Source of the DNA: Nodosilinea sp. LEGE 06152
GTDB lineage: Bacteria > Cyanobacteriota > Cyanobacteriia > Phormidesmidales > Phormidesmidaceae
NCBI RefSeq assembly: GCF_015207525.1
Contig: NZ_JADEWR010000002.1
Location: 215,654 to 278,813 of the forward strand
DNA length: 63,160 bases
Reading direction: 5' to 3'
Part shown: positions 45,310-53,079 of the stretch, in pieces
How positions within the stretch are numbered: position 1 is the stretch's first letter
How the letters are laid out: each line of letters begins with the position of its first letter
Program-made: the position numbers and the translations under genes
The notes under the pieces: generated by a model
Told to the model about the DNA's origin: nothing
Seen by the model: the letters and a program-made list of their open reading frames with translations, nothing else
Databases searched by the model: none

Positions 45310-45523
45310 AGTGAGGATGCGGATTAAAAGATTTTAGGCAGTTGCTCGATTCACCTTCTCATACCAATCGTTCATGCCGTAAGCCCGGCCCCCCAACGAT
45401 AAGAAACCATAGCCATCCCTAGCCCCTTTGGGGCGGCTTCGCCAACGACTCCGCTCAGGGAACGGTTATTGTCAAGGCAAATCGGATCGTATGACTCCAA
45501 CTCTAAAGAGGCCAAACTGTAGA

Positions 45524-45540
45524 GGCAAATGCCATTTGCC
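45524..45540. repeat. Degenerate palindrome GGCAAATG / CATTTGCC
   Basis: An 8-bp stem around one C, preceded by GTAGA. It is probably a decayed member of the GTAGGGGC family. Confidence 0.5.
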
Positions 45541-45627
45541 CGATCTCGTATCGGTTTCCCGTCAGGGTTTCTAAGCTGGACTTAGGATTAGAAATATGGG
45601 GTGTTGCTGAATTGAGGCATGAATCTG

Positions 45628-45655
45628 GGTAAGGGCGAACGGCTGTTTGCCCCTA
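45628..45655. repeat. Degenerate GTAGGGGC-family palindrome
   Basis: GGGTAAGGGCGAAC, GGCT, GTTTGCCCCTAC. The arms are imperfect but the right half matches the family. Confidence 0.55.
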
Positions 45656-45779
45656 CGAGAGATGTTGCATTCCTGGTTTATACCTGTATTCAACCTTCAA
45701 TTACCTTCTCAAGGTTTGGATCGAGGTGTTGCCTGCGATTTGGTAAACTCTCTACTCCAATACAAATCCAATACAAAAA

Positions 45780-47132
45780 TTGTTGCCCGTGGTGCAATCC
45801 CCAGGTTTTCTACTAGACCAACAGATTCAAGCGCTGCTCGACCCCTTTGGGCGGTTTGGGGTCGAGCTGGGCCTAGAGCGCATTCAGCGCCTGCTGGCGG
45901 CCCTGGGCGACCCTCAGACCCAGGTTCCGCTGGTGCATGTGGCGGGCACCAACGGCAAGGGGTCGGTATGTGCCTACCTGGCGGCAGTGCTGCAGGCGGC
46001 GGGCTATCGGGTAGGGCGCTACACCTCGCCCCACCTGGTGAGCTGGCGAGAGCGAATTACGGTCAACAACACGCCGATTCAGAGCCAAGATCTAGTTCAG
46101 CGGCTGCATCAGGTGGTGGCCGCCATTGACCCAGCCCAACCTTCACCCACCCAGTTTGAGGTGTTTACTGCCGCTGCCTGGCTGCACTTTGCCCAGGCTG
46201 GGGTTGATATAGCGGTGATGGAGGTGGGCCTGGGGGGGCGACTCGATGCCACCAATGTGGTGGATGCCCCCCTGGTCAGCGTGATTACCTCGCTGAGCCG
46301 AGAGCACTGGCAGCGCCTTGGCCCCACCCTGGCCGATATCGCTTTTGAGAAAGCGGGGGTGCTTAAATCGGGGCGTCCAGCAGTGATTGGCCCCCTGCCT
46401 CCCGAAGCGGCGGCGGTGGTCAAGGCGCGCCTGGCTGAACTTGACTGTCCGGTGGTGTGGCCCGCCCCAGCGGTACCGCTTGAGCACGGCCGAGCGCGCT
46501 ACGGCAGCGGTGATGATGCTATCACCTACCCATTGCCGCTGCTCGGTGCCCACCAATTAGTCAACTCGGCCCTGGCGATCGCCGCCCTGCACAGCCTGCG
46601 CACCCAGGGCTGGCAGATTTCAGATGAAGCCATTGTTCAGGGCATGGGCCAGGCTCGCTGGCCCGGACGCTTGCAGTGGGTGACCTGGGGCCAAAACTCC
46701 GCAGGCTACCCGCTGCTGCTCGACGGTGCCCACAACCCCGCCGCCGCCGAAGTACTGCGCCGGTATGTCGATAGCTGGTGGGCTAGCCAGCCCGCGCAAC
46801 CTGAGGGAACGCAATGGCTAATGGGTATGCTCGCCACTAAAGACCACCGCGATATTTTTGCGGCCCTGCTGCGCCCCGGCGACACCCTGCACCTGGTGCC
46901 CGTGCCGGGGCACGAAACGGCAGCACCAGAAGATTTGGCGGCGATCGCGCGATCGGTCTGCCCCAACCTAGCCCGTTGTGAGATCCACAATTCCCTCAAC
47001 GACGGGCTCACCGCCCTGGGGCGAACCCCCAGCCAGCTCAGGGTGCTGTGCGGCTCACTGTATCTGATCGGCCACTTTCTGGCCACCGAACCCTACCAAG
47101 ACCAGCCCTGGCCTTTCACCGACCCAGCCTAA
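45780..47132 (+). CDS. folC: Dihydrofolate synthase / folylpolyglutamate synthase
   Basis: FolC adds glutamate to dihydropteroate and folates. Mur-ligase family motifs: P-loop VAGTNGKGSVCAYL, the loop YTSPHLVSWRERI, EVGLGGRLDATNVVD, LLGAHQLVNSALAIAAL, and LLDGAHNPAAAEVL. The length of about 450 is normal. The start is uncertain: TTG 45780 opens the frame, while GTG 45789 or 45792 gives MVQSPGFLLDQ. The stop overlaps the convergent metallophosphatase gene by 17 bases. Confidence 0.94.
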   Translation: MLPVVQSPGFLLDQQIQALLDPFGRFGVELGLERIQRLLAALGDPQTQVPLVHVAGTNGKGSVCAYLAAVLQAAGYRVGRYTSPHLVSWRERITVNNTPIQSQDLVQRLHQVVAAIDPAQPSPTQFEVFTAAAWLHFAQAGVDIAVMEVGLGGRLDATNVVDAPLVSVITSLSREHWQRLGPTLADIAFEKAGVLKSGRPAVIGPLPPEAAAVVKARLAELDCPVVWPAPAVPLEHGRARYGSGDDAITYPLPLLGAHQLVNSALAIAALHSLRTQGWQISDEAIVQGMGQARWPGRLQWVTWGQNSAGYPLLLDGAHNPAAAEVLRRYVDSWWASQPAQPEGTQWLMGMLATKDHRDIFAALLRPGDTLHLVPVPGHETAAPEDLAAIARSVCPNLARCEIHNSLNDGLTALGRTPSQLRVLCGSLYLIGHFLATEPYQDQPWPFTDPA

Positions 47133-48984
47133 ACTCATCAAATTTCACTACCGCCGAGTTTGGCTGCCGGGTGTCGAAGTAGTAACTGCTGACGGTGCCC
47201 CTCTCGGTTTCAAACACGCTAAAGACAGTGATGTCGTTGCTGGCGATGTAGGGCAGGGGTTGGCCGCTGTCGTCGCGCAGGGGGGCGAGGGTGGGCACCA
47301 CGGGTCCTAAGCCGTTGGGGTCGCCCTGGGCCACGTAGTCGGTGGGGGAATAGGTCACGGTCGAACCCTCTATAGCTTCAGGCGGCACTGGGCGAGCGGC
47401 ATCTTTCCAGAAAGCCCCGTAGGAGTTGCCGACGTTCGAGGTTTCGAGGTAGTGGGTGCCCTGGGGCGACACAAAGCGGTTCCACAGGTGTGAGTGGCCG
47501 TAGAACACCAGGTCTACCCCCGCCTGCTCCAACAGGGGTACCAGGTCGCGGGCAATGTAGTCGTCGGCGCGGGGGTACTCGTAGCGCACGGCGGTAAGGC
47601 GACCAGCCCCGTCGCGATCGTAGCGGCGCACCGGATTGGTAAAGGCGGGCACAATGTTGTCGCCCAGGCTGTGGGGCGGGTGGTGCATCATCACCACCTT
47701 GTACCTGGCCTGGCGAAAGGCCTCGCTGGCCAGCTCTTGCTCTAGCCACTGGTACTGCAAACTGCCCCGCTCGATCGGTTCAAAAATGTGCTGACCATGG
47801 CCCCAGTTTTGTGGGGTGCCCAGGTCGGCTTCGCGCTCCTGGTAACGGCCCCGAGTAGTGGCATTAAGCTGGTAGGGCCGCCAGATCTGGGTGACATAGA
47901 GCGACACCAGGCGAACGTCGCCCAGGGTAATGGCGTAGTAGCGGCTGGTGGTCTCGGGGCGATCGGGGTTGGGCACCTGGGTCACCGGCAGGCTAAACAG
48001 GGCCTCGTAGGTCTCACTGTTGAAGGAATTGTCAACAATCCACTGGCGGCGCAGCTCGGGGTCGCCGCTGGGGTTAAACAGGTCGGCATTGGCCTCGTAG
48101 AGGCTAACCGCCGCCTGGCGGGGCACGGGCTGGTTAAACTGTTCCCCCAGCGGGGCGGTGGCGGCAAAGCGTCCCATTATTTCGTGGTTGCCCAGGGTTG
48201 GAAACAGCGGCGCGTGCTGAATAATTTCGCCGCCTCGGTAGCGCACGGTGCGACCATTGCGCTCCAGGGCATAGCTGGTGTTGCCCTGCAAACAGGGAAA
48301 AAAGCCGCAGCCCCGGCTGTCGTCAAACCACTCAGAGGCGCGATCGGGAATGTTGATCAGATCCCCCGCAAAAAACACCGCGTCCACCCGGCCCAGGGTT
48401 TCCTCCACCTTTTGCAGGTTGGCGGCGGTCATGGGCATGTTCTGGTGGTCAGAGGTGAGTAAAATTTTGAGCGGCTGTCCGGGGATGGGGGCTCCAGCCA
48501 GGGTAAAGACGCGGCTTTCGGCCACAGTACCGTCTGCTCCGGTGCTGGCCACACGGTAGGGCACCCGCTGCCCTGGCGGCAGCCCGCTCACTTCGGCCTC
48601 GTGCCGCCAGATCGGCCGCTGCACCGTTTGCTGCAGGTCAGCAAAGTTGGGGTGATCGAGCCGAGACTGTCCATCTTCTCGGGTGCGGGTCAGCTGGGTG
48701 GTGAGCGCTGGGGCCTGGTTGGGTAAGTTAGCGTCAGGGCGCTGATCGGGTACCCCCCACCGCACCTGGTGGTCTTGGCCCTCAAACTCGGTAAACCACA
48801 CCACCCGCACCGTACCGGGGGTGGGGTACTGCAAAAATGGGTCGGTCAACAGCTGGGTGGGCACGGCAGTAACCTCGGAGGATGGAACAACTGGCGATAC
48901 GCGAGGCTCTAGGGCAATCAAAAGAATGGCCGTTAGCACTAGCAACAGGCCCGCTGTCAGTAGGGTCAGGTCTTCTCGTCGCAT
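47116..48984 (-). CDS. Purple-acid-phosphatase-like metallophosphoesterase
   Basis: This 622-residue exported enzyme has an N-terminal anchor (LTLLTAGLLLVLTAILLIAL), a fibronectin-like domain (about 45-165: YPTPGTVRVVWFTEFEG), and a calcineurin-type catalytic domain. Metal-binding motifs are present: LTSDHQN, AVFFAGDLINIPD, TLGNHEIMG, VVMMHHPPHS and FYGHSHLWNRF. Two-domain layout matches plant-like purple acid phosphatases. A role in phosphate scavenging is plausible but unproven; no Pho box was identified. The 3' end overlaps folC. Confidence 0.9.
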   Translation of the reverse strand: MRREDLTLLTAGLLLVLTAILLIALEPRVSPVVPSSEVTAVPTQLLTDPFLQYPTPGTVRVVWFTEFEGQDHQVRWGVPDQRPDANLPNQAPALTTQLTRTREDGQSRLDHPNFADLQQTVQRPIWRHEAEVSGLPPGQRVPYRVASTGADGTVAESRVFTLAGAPIPGQPLKILLTSDHQNMPMTAANLQKVEETLGRVDAVFFAGDLINIPDRASEWFDDSRGCGFFPCLQGNTSYALERNGRTVRYRGGEIIQHAPLFPTLGNHEIMGRFAATAPLGEQFNQPVPRQAAVSLYEANADLFNPSGDPELRRQWIVDNSFNSETYEALFSLPVTQVPNPDRPETTSRYYAITLGDVRLVSLYVTQIWRPYQLNATTRGRYQEREADLGTPQNWGHGQHIFEPIERGSLQYQWLEQELASEAFRQARYKVVMMHHPPHSLGDNIVPAFTNPVRRYDRDGAGRLTAVRYEYPRADDYIARDLVPLLEQAGVDLVFYGHSHLWNRFVSPQGTHYLETSNVGNSYGAFWKDAARPVPPEAIEGSTVTYSPTDYVAQGDPNGLGPVVPTLAPLRDDSGQPLPYIASNDITVFSVFETERGTVSSYYFDTRQPNSAVVKFDEFRLGR

Positions 48985-49146
48985 TGTTCTGAGCCTTTTT
49001 TGCTAGAGCCTTGACAGCCCTAGGTTAACGGCAAATAACGACAATATAAAAACTGTCTGTCCACTGTTAACGCCACTGAAAAGTTGTGCCACCTTTAGAG
49101 AGCCTAAAAGAGCAAACGCTGACTATACTGGCGCAGAGCAACGGAC

Positions 49147-50028
49147 ATGACTATGGCATTTCCTCTCAAATTTAGGGCGGGCAAGCGCTTCCTCCGCTGG
49201 TCGGGCGGGGGAGCCCTGGCCGTAGTCTCGATAGGAATGCACGGCCTGCTGCTGGGGATGCCGATGCCTGGGAGTGCTCCCGAAGCCAACGACGACCTGA
49301 CCGAACTCAGCGACCCAGCGGCAGTTATGGATGTGGTGCGTCTGCCCGCATCCTCAAAATCGATCGCTGAGGGGGGAGCGCTGGCCCCAGTGCCCGCTAC
49401 CCCAGCCGCTCAAGCGTCTCAACCGGCGCGATCGCCTGTGGCCTCTGCACCTGCGGCCCCTGCACCTGCAGCACCTGTGCCTGCCACTCCGCCTCCAGCC
49501 AAACCCCAGACGGCTCCGCCGCCCCAGGCCGCCCCGGCTTCGCCCCCAGATGTTTCGACCCTGCAGCCCCTGCCCGCAGAGCCACCCCCGCCTACCCTAG
49601 ACGATCGCCTGCGCGACCCGGCCCAGTACCAGTTCAACCAGCAGGCCAAATCACTGAGCACCGATGACGTCAATTTTCACCTGGCCGTTGTGCCGCACTG
49701 GCTCGAAACCGAAAGCCAGGGCCTCAGCGATAGTCAAGTGCCAATCCTAGGCCAAAAACTGGCCCCCCTGCAGGTTCCCTATGCGCTCAGTACCTGCCTG
49801 GTGCCACCGCCTGCCGAGGGCCTGGTGGGCGTGATTGTATCGGCCACCGGAGAACTGGTGAAAGAGCCCGTGCTGCTCGACAGTACAGGCTATACGGTGC
49901 TGGACGAAAAGGCCTTAGAACTGACGTTACAACGCACCTTTGAACCCCAGTCTGGGGCATTGCCCAACCCCCAGGCCCACTGGCTGCCGGTGCAGGTGCA
50001 GTACGACGGGGTCAATTGCACGCCTTAA
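49147..50028 (+). CDS. TonB-C-like protein with Pro/Ala-rich linker
   Basis: The 293-residue protein has one N-terminal membrane segment (GGGALAVVSIGMHGLLLGM), a long Pro/Ala-rich linker (about 80-150) and a C-terminal domain (about 170-290). The end, VGVIVSATGELVKEPVLLDS followed by LDEKALELTLQRTFEP, reads like a TonB C-terminal or energy-transducer domain. It may link the inner membrane to outer-membrane proteins. No ExbB or ExbD gene is near. The sigma-factor gene starts 55 bases later. Confidence 0.75.
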   Translation: MTMAFPLKFRAGKRFLRWSGGGALAVVSIGMHGLLLGMPMPGSAPEANDDLTELSDPAAVMDVVRLPASSKSIAEGGALAPVPATPAAQASQPARSPVASAPAAPAPAAPVPATPPPAKPQTAPPPQAAPASPPDVSTLQPLPAEPPPPTLDDRLRDPAQYQFNQQAKSLSTDDVNFHLAVVPHWLETESQGLSDSQVPILGQKLAPLQVPYALSTCLVPPPAEGLVGVIVSATGELVKEPVLLDSTGYTVLDEKALELTLQRTFEPQSGALPNPQAHWLPVQVQYDGVNCTP

Positions 50029-50083
50029 GGAAATCTTTAGCCCCCCCTCAGGGTAGAGGCACCGAAGCTCAGACATTGTCATA

Positions 50084-51082
50084 GTGGCATCTAAGTCGAT
50101 TGCCGCTACTGATGTTCCCATGGCTCAAGCTATTTCTACCTCCAGTAATTCTGTTCAGGCATATCTGAAGGAAATTGGTCGCATTCCCCGGTTAACCCGC
50201 GATGAAGAAATTTCTTTGGGCAAGCGGGTGCAGCGGTTAAACCAGCTCAACGCGATCGCCGCTAAGCTGGCTAAATCGTCGACCGACGAACCCTCACTAG
50301 AGGATTGGGCTGCTGCCGCCAACCTGTCGGTGGACGACTTGAATCAGGATTTAGAGGCTGGAGAGGCGGCCCGTCGCCGCATGGTAGAGGCCAACCTGCG
50401 CCTGGTGGTCTCGATCGCCAAAAAATACACCAAGCGCAACCTCGACCTGATGGATCTGGTGCAGGAGGGCACCCTGGGCCTGCAGCGAGGGGTAGAGAAG
50501 TTTGACCCCACCAAAGGCTTTCGCTTTTCGACCTACGCCTACTGGTGGATTCGTCAGGCTGTCACGCGGGCGATCGCAGAAAAAAGCCGCGCCATTCGCC
50601 TGCCTATTCACATCTTTGAAAAGCTGACCAAAATCAAGCGCGCCCAGCGCCACCTGGCCCAGGAGCTAGGCCGCACCGCCACCCTTGAAGAAGTGGCCAA
50701 CCATCTAGACATGCCCATTACCCAGGTGCGCCAGTTTTTGTCGCAGTCGCAGCAGCCAATGTCGCTCAATGCCATGGTGGGCGATAAGGGCGACACCGAG
50801 CTAGCCGATATGCTGGAAGACGACCAGGGGCGATCGCCGGAAGACTACGCGGCCCAAAACAGCCTTCAGCAAGACATCTTTCGCATTCTCGATCGCCTCA
50901 CCCCTCAGCAGCGTGAGGTACTGGTGTTGCGCTTTGGCCTCGGCACTGGCGAAGGGCTGTCGCTCTCGAAGGTGGGCCAGCAGCTCAACGTCAGCCGCGA
51001 ACGGGTGCGCCAGATTGAGCGCGATGCAATCAAAAAACTGCGCTACGCCCGCCACGATTTGAAAGCCTATCTGGCTGGCTAA
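50084..51082 (+). CDS. Group 2 RNA polymerase sigma factor
   Basis: This sigma-70-family factor (332 residues) is non-essential-type in length. Region 1.2 ([19 protein letters not shown]), 2.1-2.4 ([39 protein letters not shown]), region 3 ([17 protein letters not shown]) and region 4.2 ([19 protein letters not shown]) are all present, with no region 1.1. That is the profile of cyanobacterial group 2 factors (SigB-E), which respond to stress or carbon/nitrogen state. I cannot decide which. Starts GTG 50084 or ATG 50120. Confidence 0.92.
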   Translation: MASKSIAATDVPMAQAISTSSNSVQAYLKEIGRIPRLTRDEEISLGKRVQRLNQLNAIAAKLAKSSTDEPSLEDWAAAANLSVDDLNQDLEAGEAARRRMVEANLRLVVSIAKKYTKRNLDLMDLVQEGTLGLQRGVEKFDPTKGFRFSTYAYWWIRQAVTRAIAEKSRAIRLPIHIFEKLTKIKRAQRHLAQELGRTATLEEVANHLDMPITQVRQFLSQSQQPMSLNAMVGDKGDTELADMLEDDQGRSPEDYAAQNSLQQDIFRILDRLTPQQREVLVLRFGLGTGEGLSLSKVGQQLNVSRERVRQIERDAIKKLRYARHDLKAYLAG

Positions 51083-51108
51083 AGGTCCAGCTTCGATCGA
51101 CCTAATTG

Positions 51109-51141
51109 ATGGGCAAGGGACATAGTCTCTTGCCCATTTTT
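51109..51141 (+). terminator. Intrinsic terminator of the sigma gene
   Basis: ATGGGCAAG (51109-51117) pairs with CTTGCCCAT (51129-51137), followed by TTTTT. A 17-mer tandem repeat beginning CCCATTTTTG overlaps the right arm. Confidence 0.85.
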
Positions 51142-51166
51142 GCGATCGGCCCATTTTTGCGATCGG
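51133..51166. repeat. Exact 17-bp tandem duplication
   Basis: CCCATTTTTGCGATCGG occurs at 51133-51149 and again at 51150-51166, directly after the terminator stem. It looks like a slippage product that duplicated the T-run. Confidence 0.85.
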
Positions 51167-51324
51167 ATAGTCTTACCGTATCTCAGGCAACCGCTAACTC
51201 ATTCAGGTTAAATACCTAAAGAATGTTAACTTTACGCCACTGCTTTTTTGTGGCTGATATTTGCATCTTAAATGGGGGATTACTAGAGAGCAACATTTTC
51301 TAGAAGCCGGAGCTGTTATAGGGT

Positions 51325-51909
51325 ATGCAATATCCCTTAGAGATTACGTTTAAGATTTGGACGATCGCGCCTAAGATCACCGTTACAGATGCTAACGGAA
51401 ACGTTGTATTCTTTGTTAAGCAAAAGTTATTTAAGCTAAAAGAAGCGATTGGTGTGTTCGCGGATGAGGCCCAAACTAAAAGACTTTACGACATAAAAGC
51501 CGATCGCATTATTGATTTTTCGGCTCGCTACAATTTCACAGATAGTAACGGCGCAGTAATCGGGGCCGTTAAGCGAAAGGGAATGCGATCGCTGTGGAAA
51601 GCCCATTACGATATTTTTAACTCTGTAAACAGCGACCTGCACATTCAAGAAGAGAATCCCTGGGTTAAGGTGCTCGATTCGCTGTTTCAAGAAGTGCCTA
51701 TTCTAGGAGCTTTGAGCGGCTATGTGCTCAACCCTAAATACCTGGTAAAACGCAGTGATGGCACTGTTGTTATGCGGCTCGAAAAGCAGCCGTCGCTTTT
51801 GTCTCGCAAGTTTATTGTTAAGCCGATCGATCAACTGTCGCCTCAGGAAGAAACTCAGGTGCTGCTCAGCCTAATCATGATGATTCTGCTGGAACGGGCT
51901 CGCGGTTAA
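51325..51909 (+). CDS. LURP-one-related (tubby-like) protein
   Basis: This 194-residue protein matches the LURP-one-related family, which shares the tubby C-terminal fold. Visible segments: QYPLEITFKIWTIAPKITV, DANGNVVFFVKQKLFKLKEA, ADRIIDFSARYNFTDSNG, and NPKYLVKRSDGTVVMRLEK. Members are thought to bind lipids or act as signalling proteins, but bacterial roles are unknown. The codon and base mix is more AT-rich than that of neighbours, which may mean transfer. Confidence 0.8.
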   Translation: MQYPLEITFKIWTIAPKITVTDANGNVVFFVKQKLFKLKEAIGVFADEAQTKRLYDIKADRIIDFSARYNFTDSNGAVIGAVKRKGMRSLWKAHYDIFNSVNSDLHIQEENPWVKVLDSLFQEVPILGALSGYVLNPKYLVKRSDGTVVMRLEKQPSLLSRKFIVKPIDQLSPQEETQVLLSLIMMILLERARG

Positions 51910-51937
51910 GGCTTTAGCTGTCAATAGGTTCAAGTGG

Positions 51938-51978
51938 CGCACCCACCCATAGCGAGAATCTCGTTATGGGTGGGTGCG
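51938..51978. repeat. 41-nt hairpin CGCACCCACCCATA / TATGGGTGGGTGCG
   Basis: A perfect 14-bp outer stem (51938-51951 with 51965-51978) with an inner CGAG/CTCG pair. No T-run. It is of the GGTGCG-type dispersed palindromes seen in cyanobacteria. Confidence 0.75.
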
Positions 51979-52245
51979 TTGCGGCTTAGCGGCAGTTTGT
52001 TGACCATCGACCTGGTTGATTTACCCGTGGTTGCTAGACGGATCTGTATGGGTGGGCAATGGGTTACGACGGGACGATACGTTAACGGCTGGTGGCATGA
52101 GAGGATGGTTGCCTAACCAACCCTACAAATAGCATCTTTCTAACAATAATCTTGTACCCCTTCCACCCTACCCAAATGGCGGCTATAAAAGGGGAGACCC
52201 CCGCCTGCTCAATCCAAATTTTAAAATCATCAATCTAAAATCGCC
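51979..52245. other. Intergenic stretch before the ROCO remnant
   Basis: No gene. The right end is AT-rich (TTTTAAAATCATCAATC near 52219) and may keep the promoter once used by the truncated ROCO copy and now by the toxin-antitoxin pair. Confidence 0.4.
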
Positions 52246-52344
52246 ATGACCCAGGACGAGCTGCTGCAACTGATTGACCAGGCGGCCGCCGAGGGTTGGA
52301 CAGAGATGGACCACTCCGGACAGGGTGTCTTCAGGTTTGGGTAG
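52246..52344 (+). pseudogene. Truncated 5' copy of a ROCO gene
   Basis: The frame starts at ATG 52246 and its first 20 codons encode the same residues as the start of the ROCO gene at 53080 (MTQDELLQLIDQ...). Eight of these codons differ, all by synonymous changes. Similarity ends near codon 29 and a stop comes at codon 33. The silent differences mean it diverged while still under selection, so it is a remnant of a ROCO paralogue rather than a fresh duplication. It lies 35 bases before the antitoxin ATG. Confidence 0.8.
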
Positions 52345-52378
52345 CTCCTACAATAGGTTTAGTAATTGTACTCCGCCC

Positions 52379-52642
52379 ATGAACACCAAGCTGGTAAACT
52401 CCATTCTCCAGGTCATTGAGTCTCTCTCTGAAGCGGAGCGGCGCTTGCTGTACACTAAGCTGGATCGCAAAGCAGCCTGGAAAGTTAGCCAAAATCGTTT
52501 GCGTCACTTGCATCAACGCCTACGACAAACCAACGGTGGCGATATGGCCGATCTCCCCATTGCAGATTTGCTTCATCAAGAACGCCAACAGCGTGAGCAT
52601 ATATTGCTCAACAGTGTCTCTCCAGAGCCTAATGCCCCATGA
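52379..52642 (+). CDS. Antitoxin of a VapBC-like pair
   Basis: This 87-residue protein starts MNTKLVNSILQVIESLSEA and is mainly helical, rich in Arg and Gln (LRHLHQRLRQTNGG). The N-terminal part resembles cyanobacterial antitoxins found with PIN toxins, which neutralise the toxin and repress their own operon. The stop overlaps the toxin start by four bases (ATGA). The gene sits between a truncated and a complete ROCO gene. Confidence 0.75.
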   Translation: MNTKLVNSILQVIESLSEAERRLLYTKLDRKAAWKVSQNRLRHLHQRLRQTNGGDMADLPIADLLHQERQQREHILLNSVSPEPNAP

Positions 52643-53067
52643 GTCTGGGTAAGGTATGTGTAGATGCTAGCTTTGTGGTGCGGTTGCTGGTTGTAGATCC
52701 TGACGAATCCCCCTATCAAGCACTTTGGGATAGCTGGGTAGAAGCCGGTGTGGTAATTACAGCGCCTACCCTCATTCTGTACGAGGTTACGAATGCCCTG
52801 TATCGGTTGGCTAAAGCAGGACAGTTTTCTATAGAGGTTGCCTATGAGTTTTTGGAGATTGCCCTGGGTCTAAACATCGAGCTTTATGGGAATGCCAATT
52901 TACATGGACGGGCTTGGCAAATCACTAATCAACTCTCGCTGCCAGCAACTTACGACGCTCACTATTTGGCCCTGACTGAGATATTAGCTGCTGAGCTGTG
53001 GACGGCGGATCGCCGCCTTGTCAATGCAGTGCGCGATGTCTACGACTGGATTCACCTTGTTGCCTAA
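52639..53067 (+). CDS. PIN-domain toxin, VapC-like
   Basis: This 142-residue PIN-domain ribonuclease carries the acidic catalytic residues: Asp in KVCVDASFVVRLL, Glu in LILYEVTNALYRLA, Asp in PATYDAHYLALTEI and Asp in LWTADRRLVNAV. Toxins of this type cut tRNA or rRNA and stop translation. It overlaps the antitoxin stop and ends 12 bases before the ROCO ATG, so the toxin-antitoxin pair and the ROCO gene may share a transcript. Confidence 0.88.
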   Translation: MSLGKVCVDASFVVRLLVVDPDESPYQALWDSWVEAGVVITAPTLILYEVTNALYRLAKAGQFSIEVAYEFLEIALGLNIELYGNANLHGRAWQITNQLSLPATYDAHYLALTEILAAELWTADRRLVNAVRDVYDWIHLVA

Positions 53068-53079
53068 GGTACAGCCCCC

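Larger units (their letters stand above)
45310..45779. other. Intergenic stretch with several short repeats
   Basis: No gene. Contains the CTCCGCTCAGGG element (45446-45468) and two degenerate GTAGGGGC-family palindromes (45524-45540; 45628-45655). Confidence 0.5.

Noticed and set aside
47788..48462. 224-codon plus-strand frame opposite the metallophosphatase
   Set aside because: A shadow frame; the minus-strand protein has all catalytic motifs.
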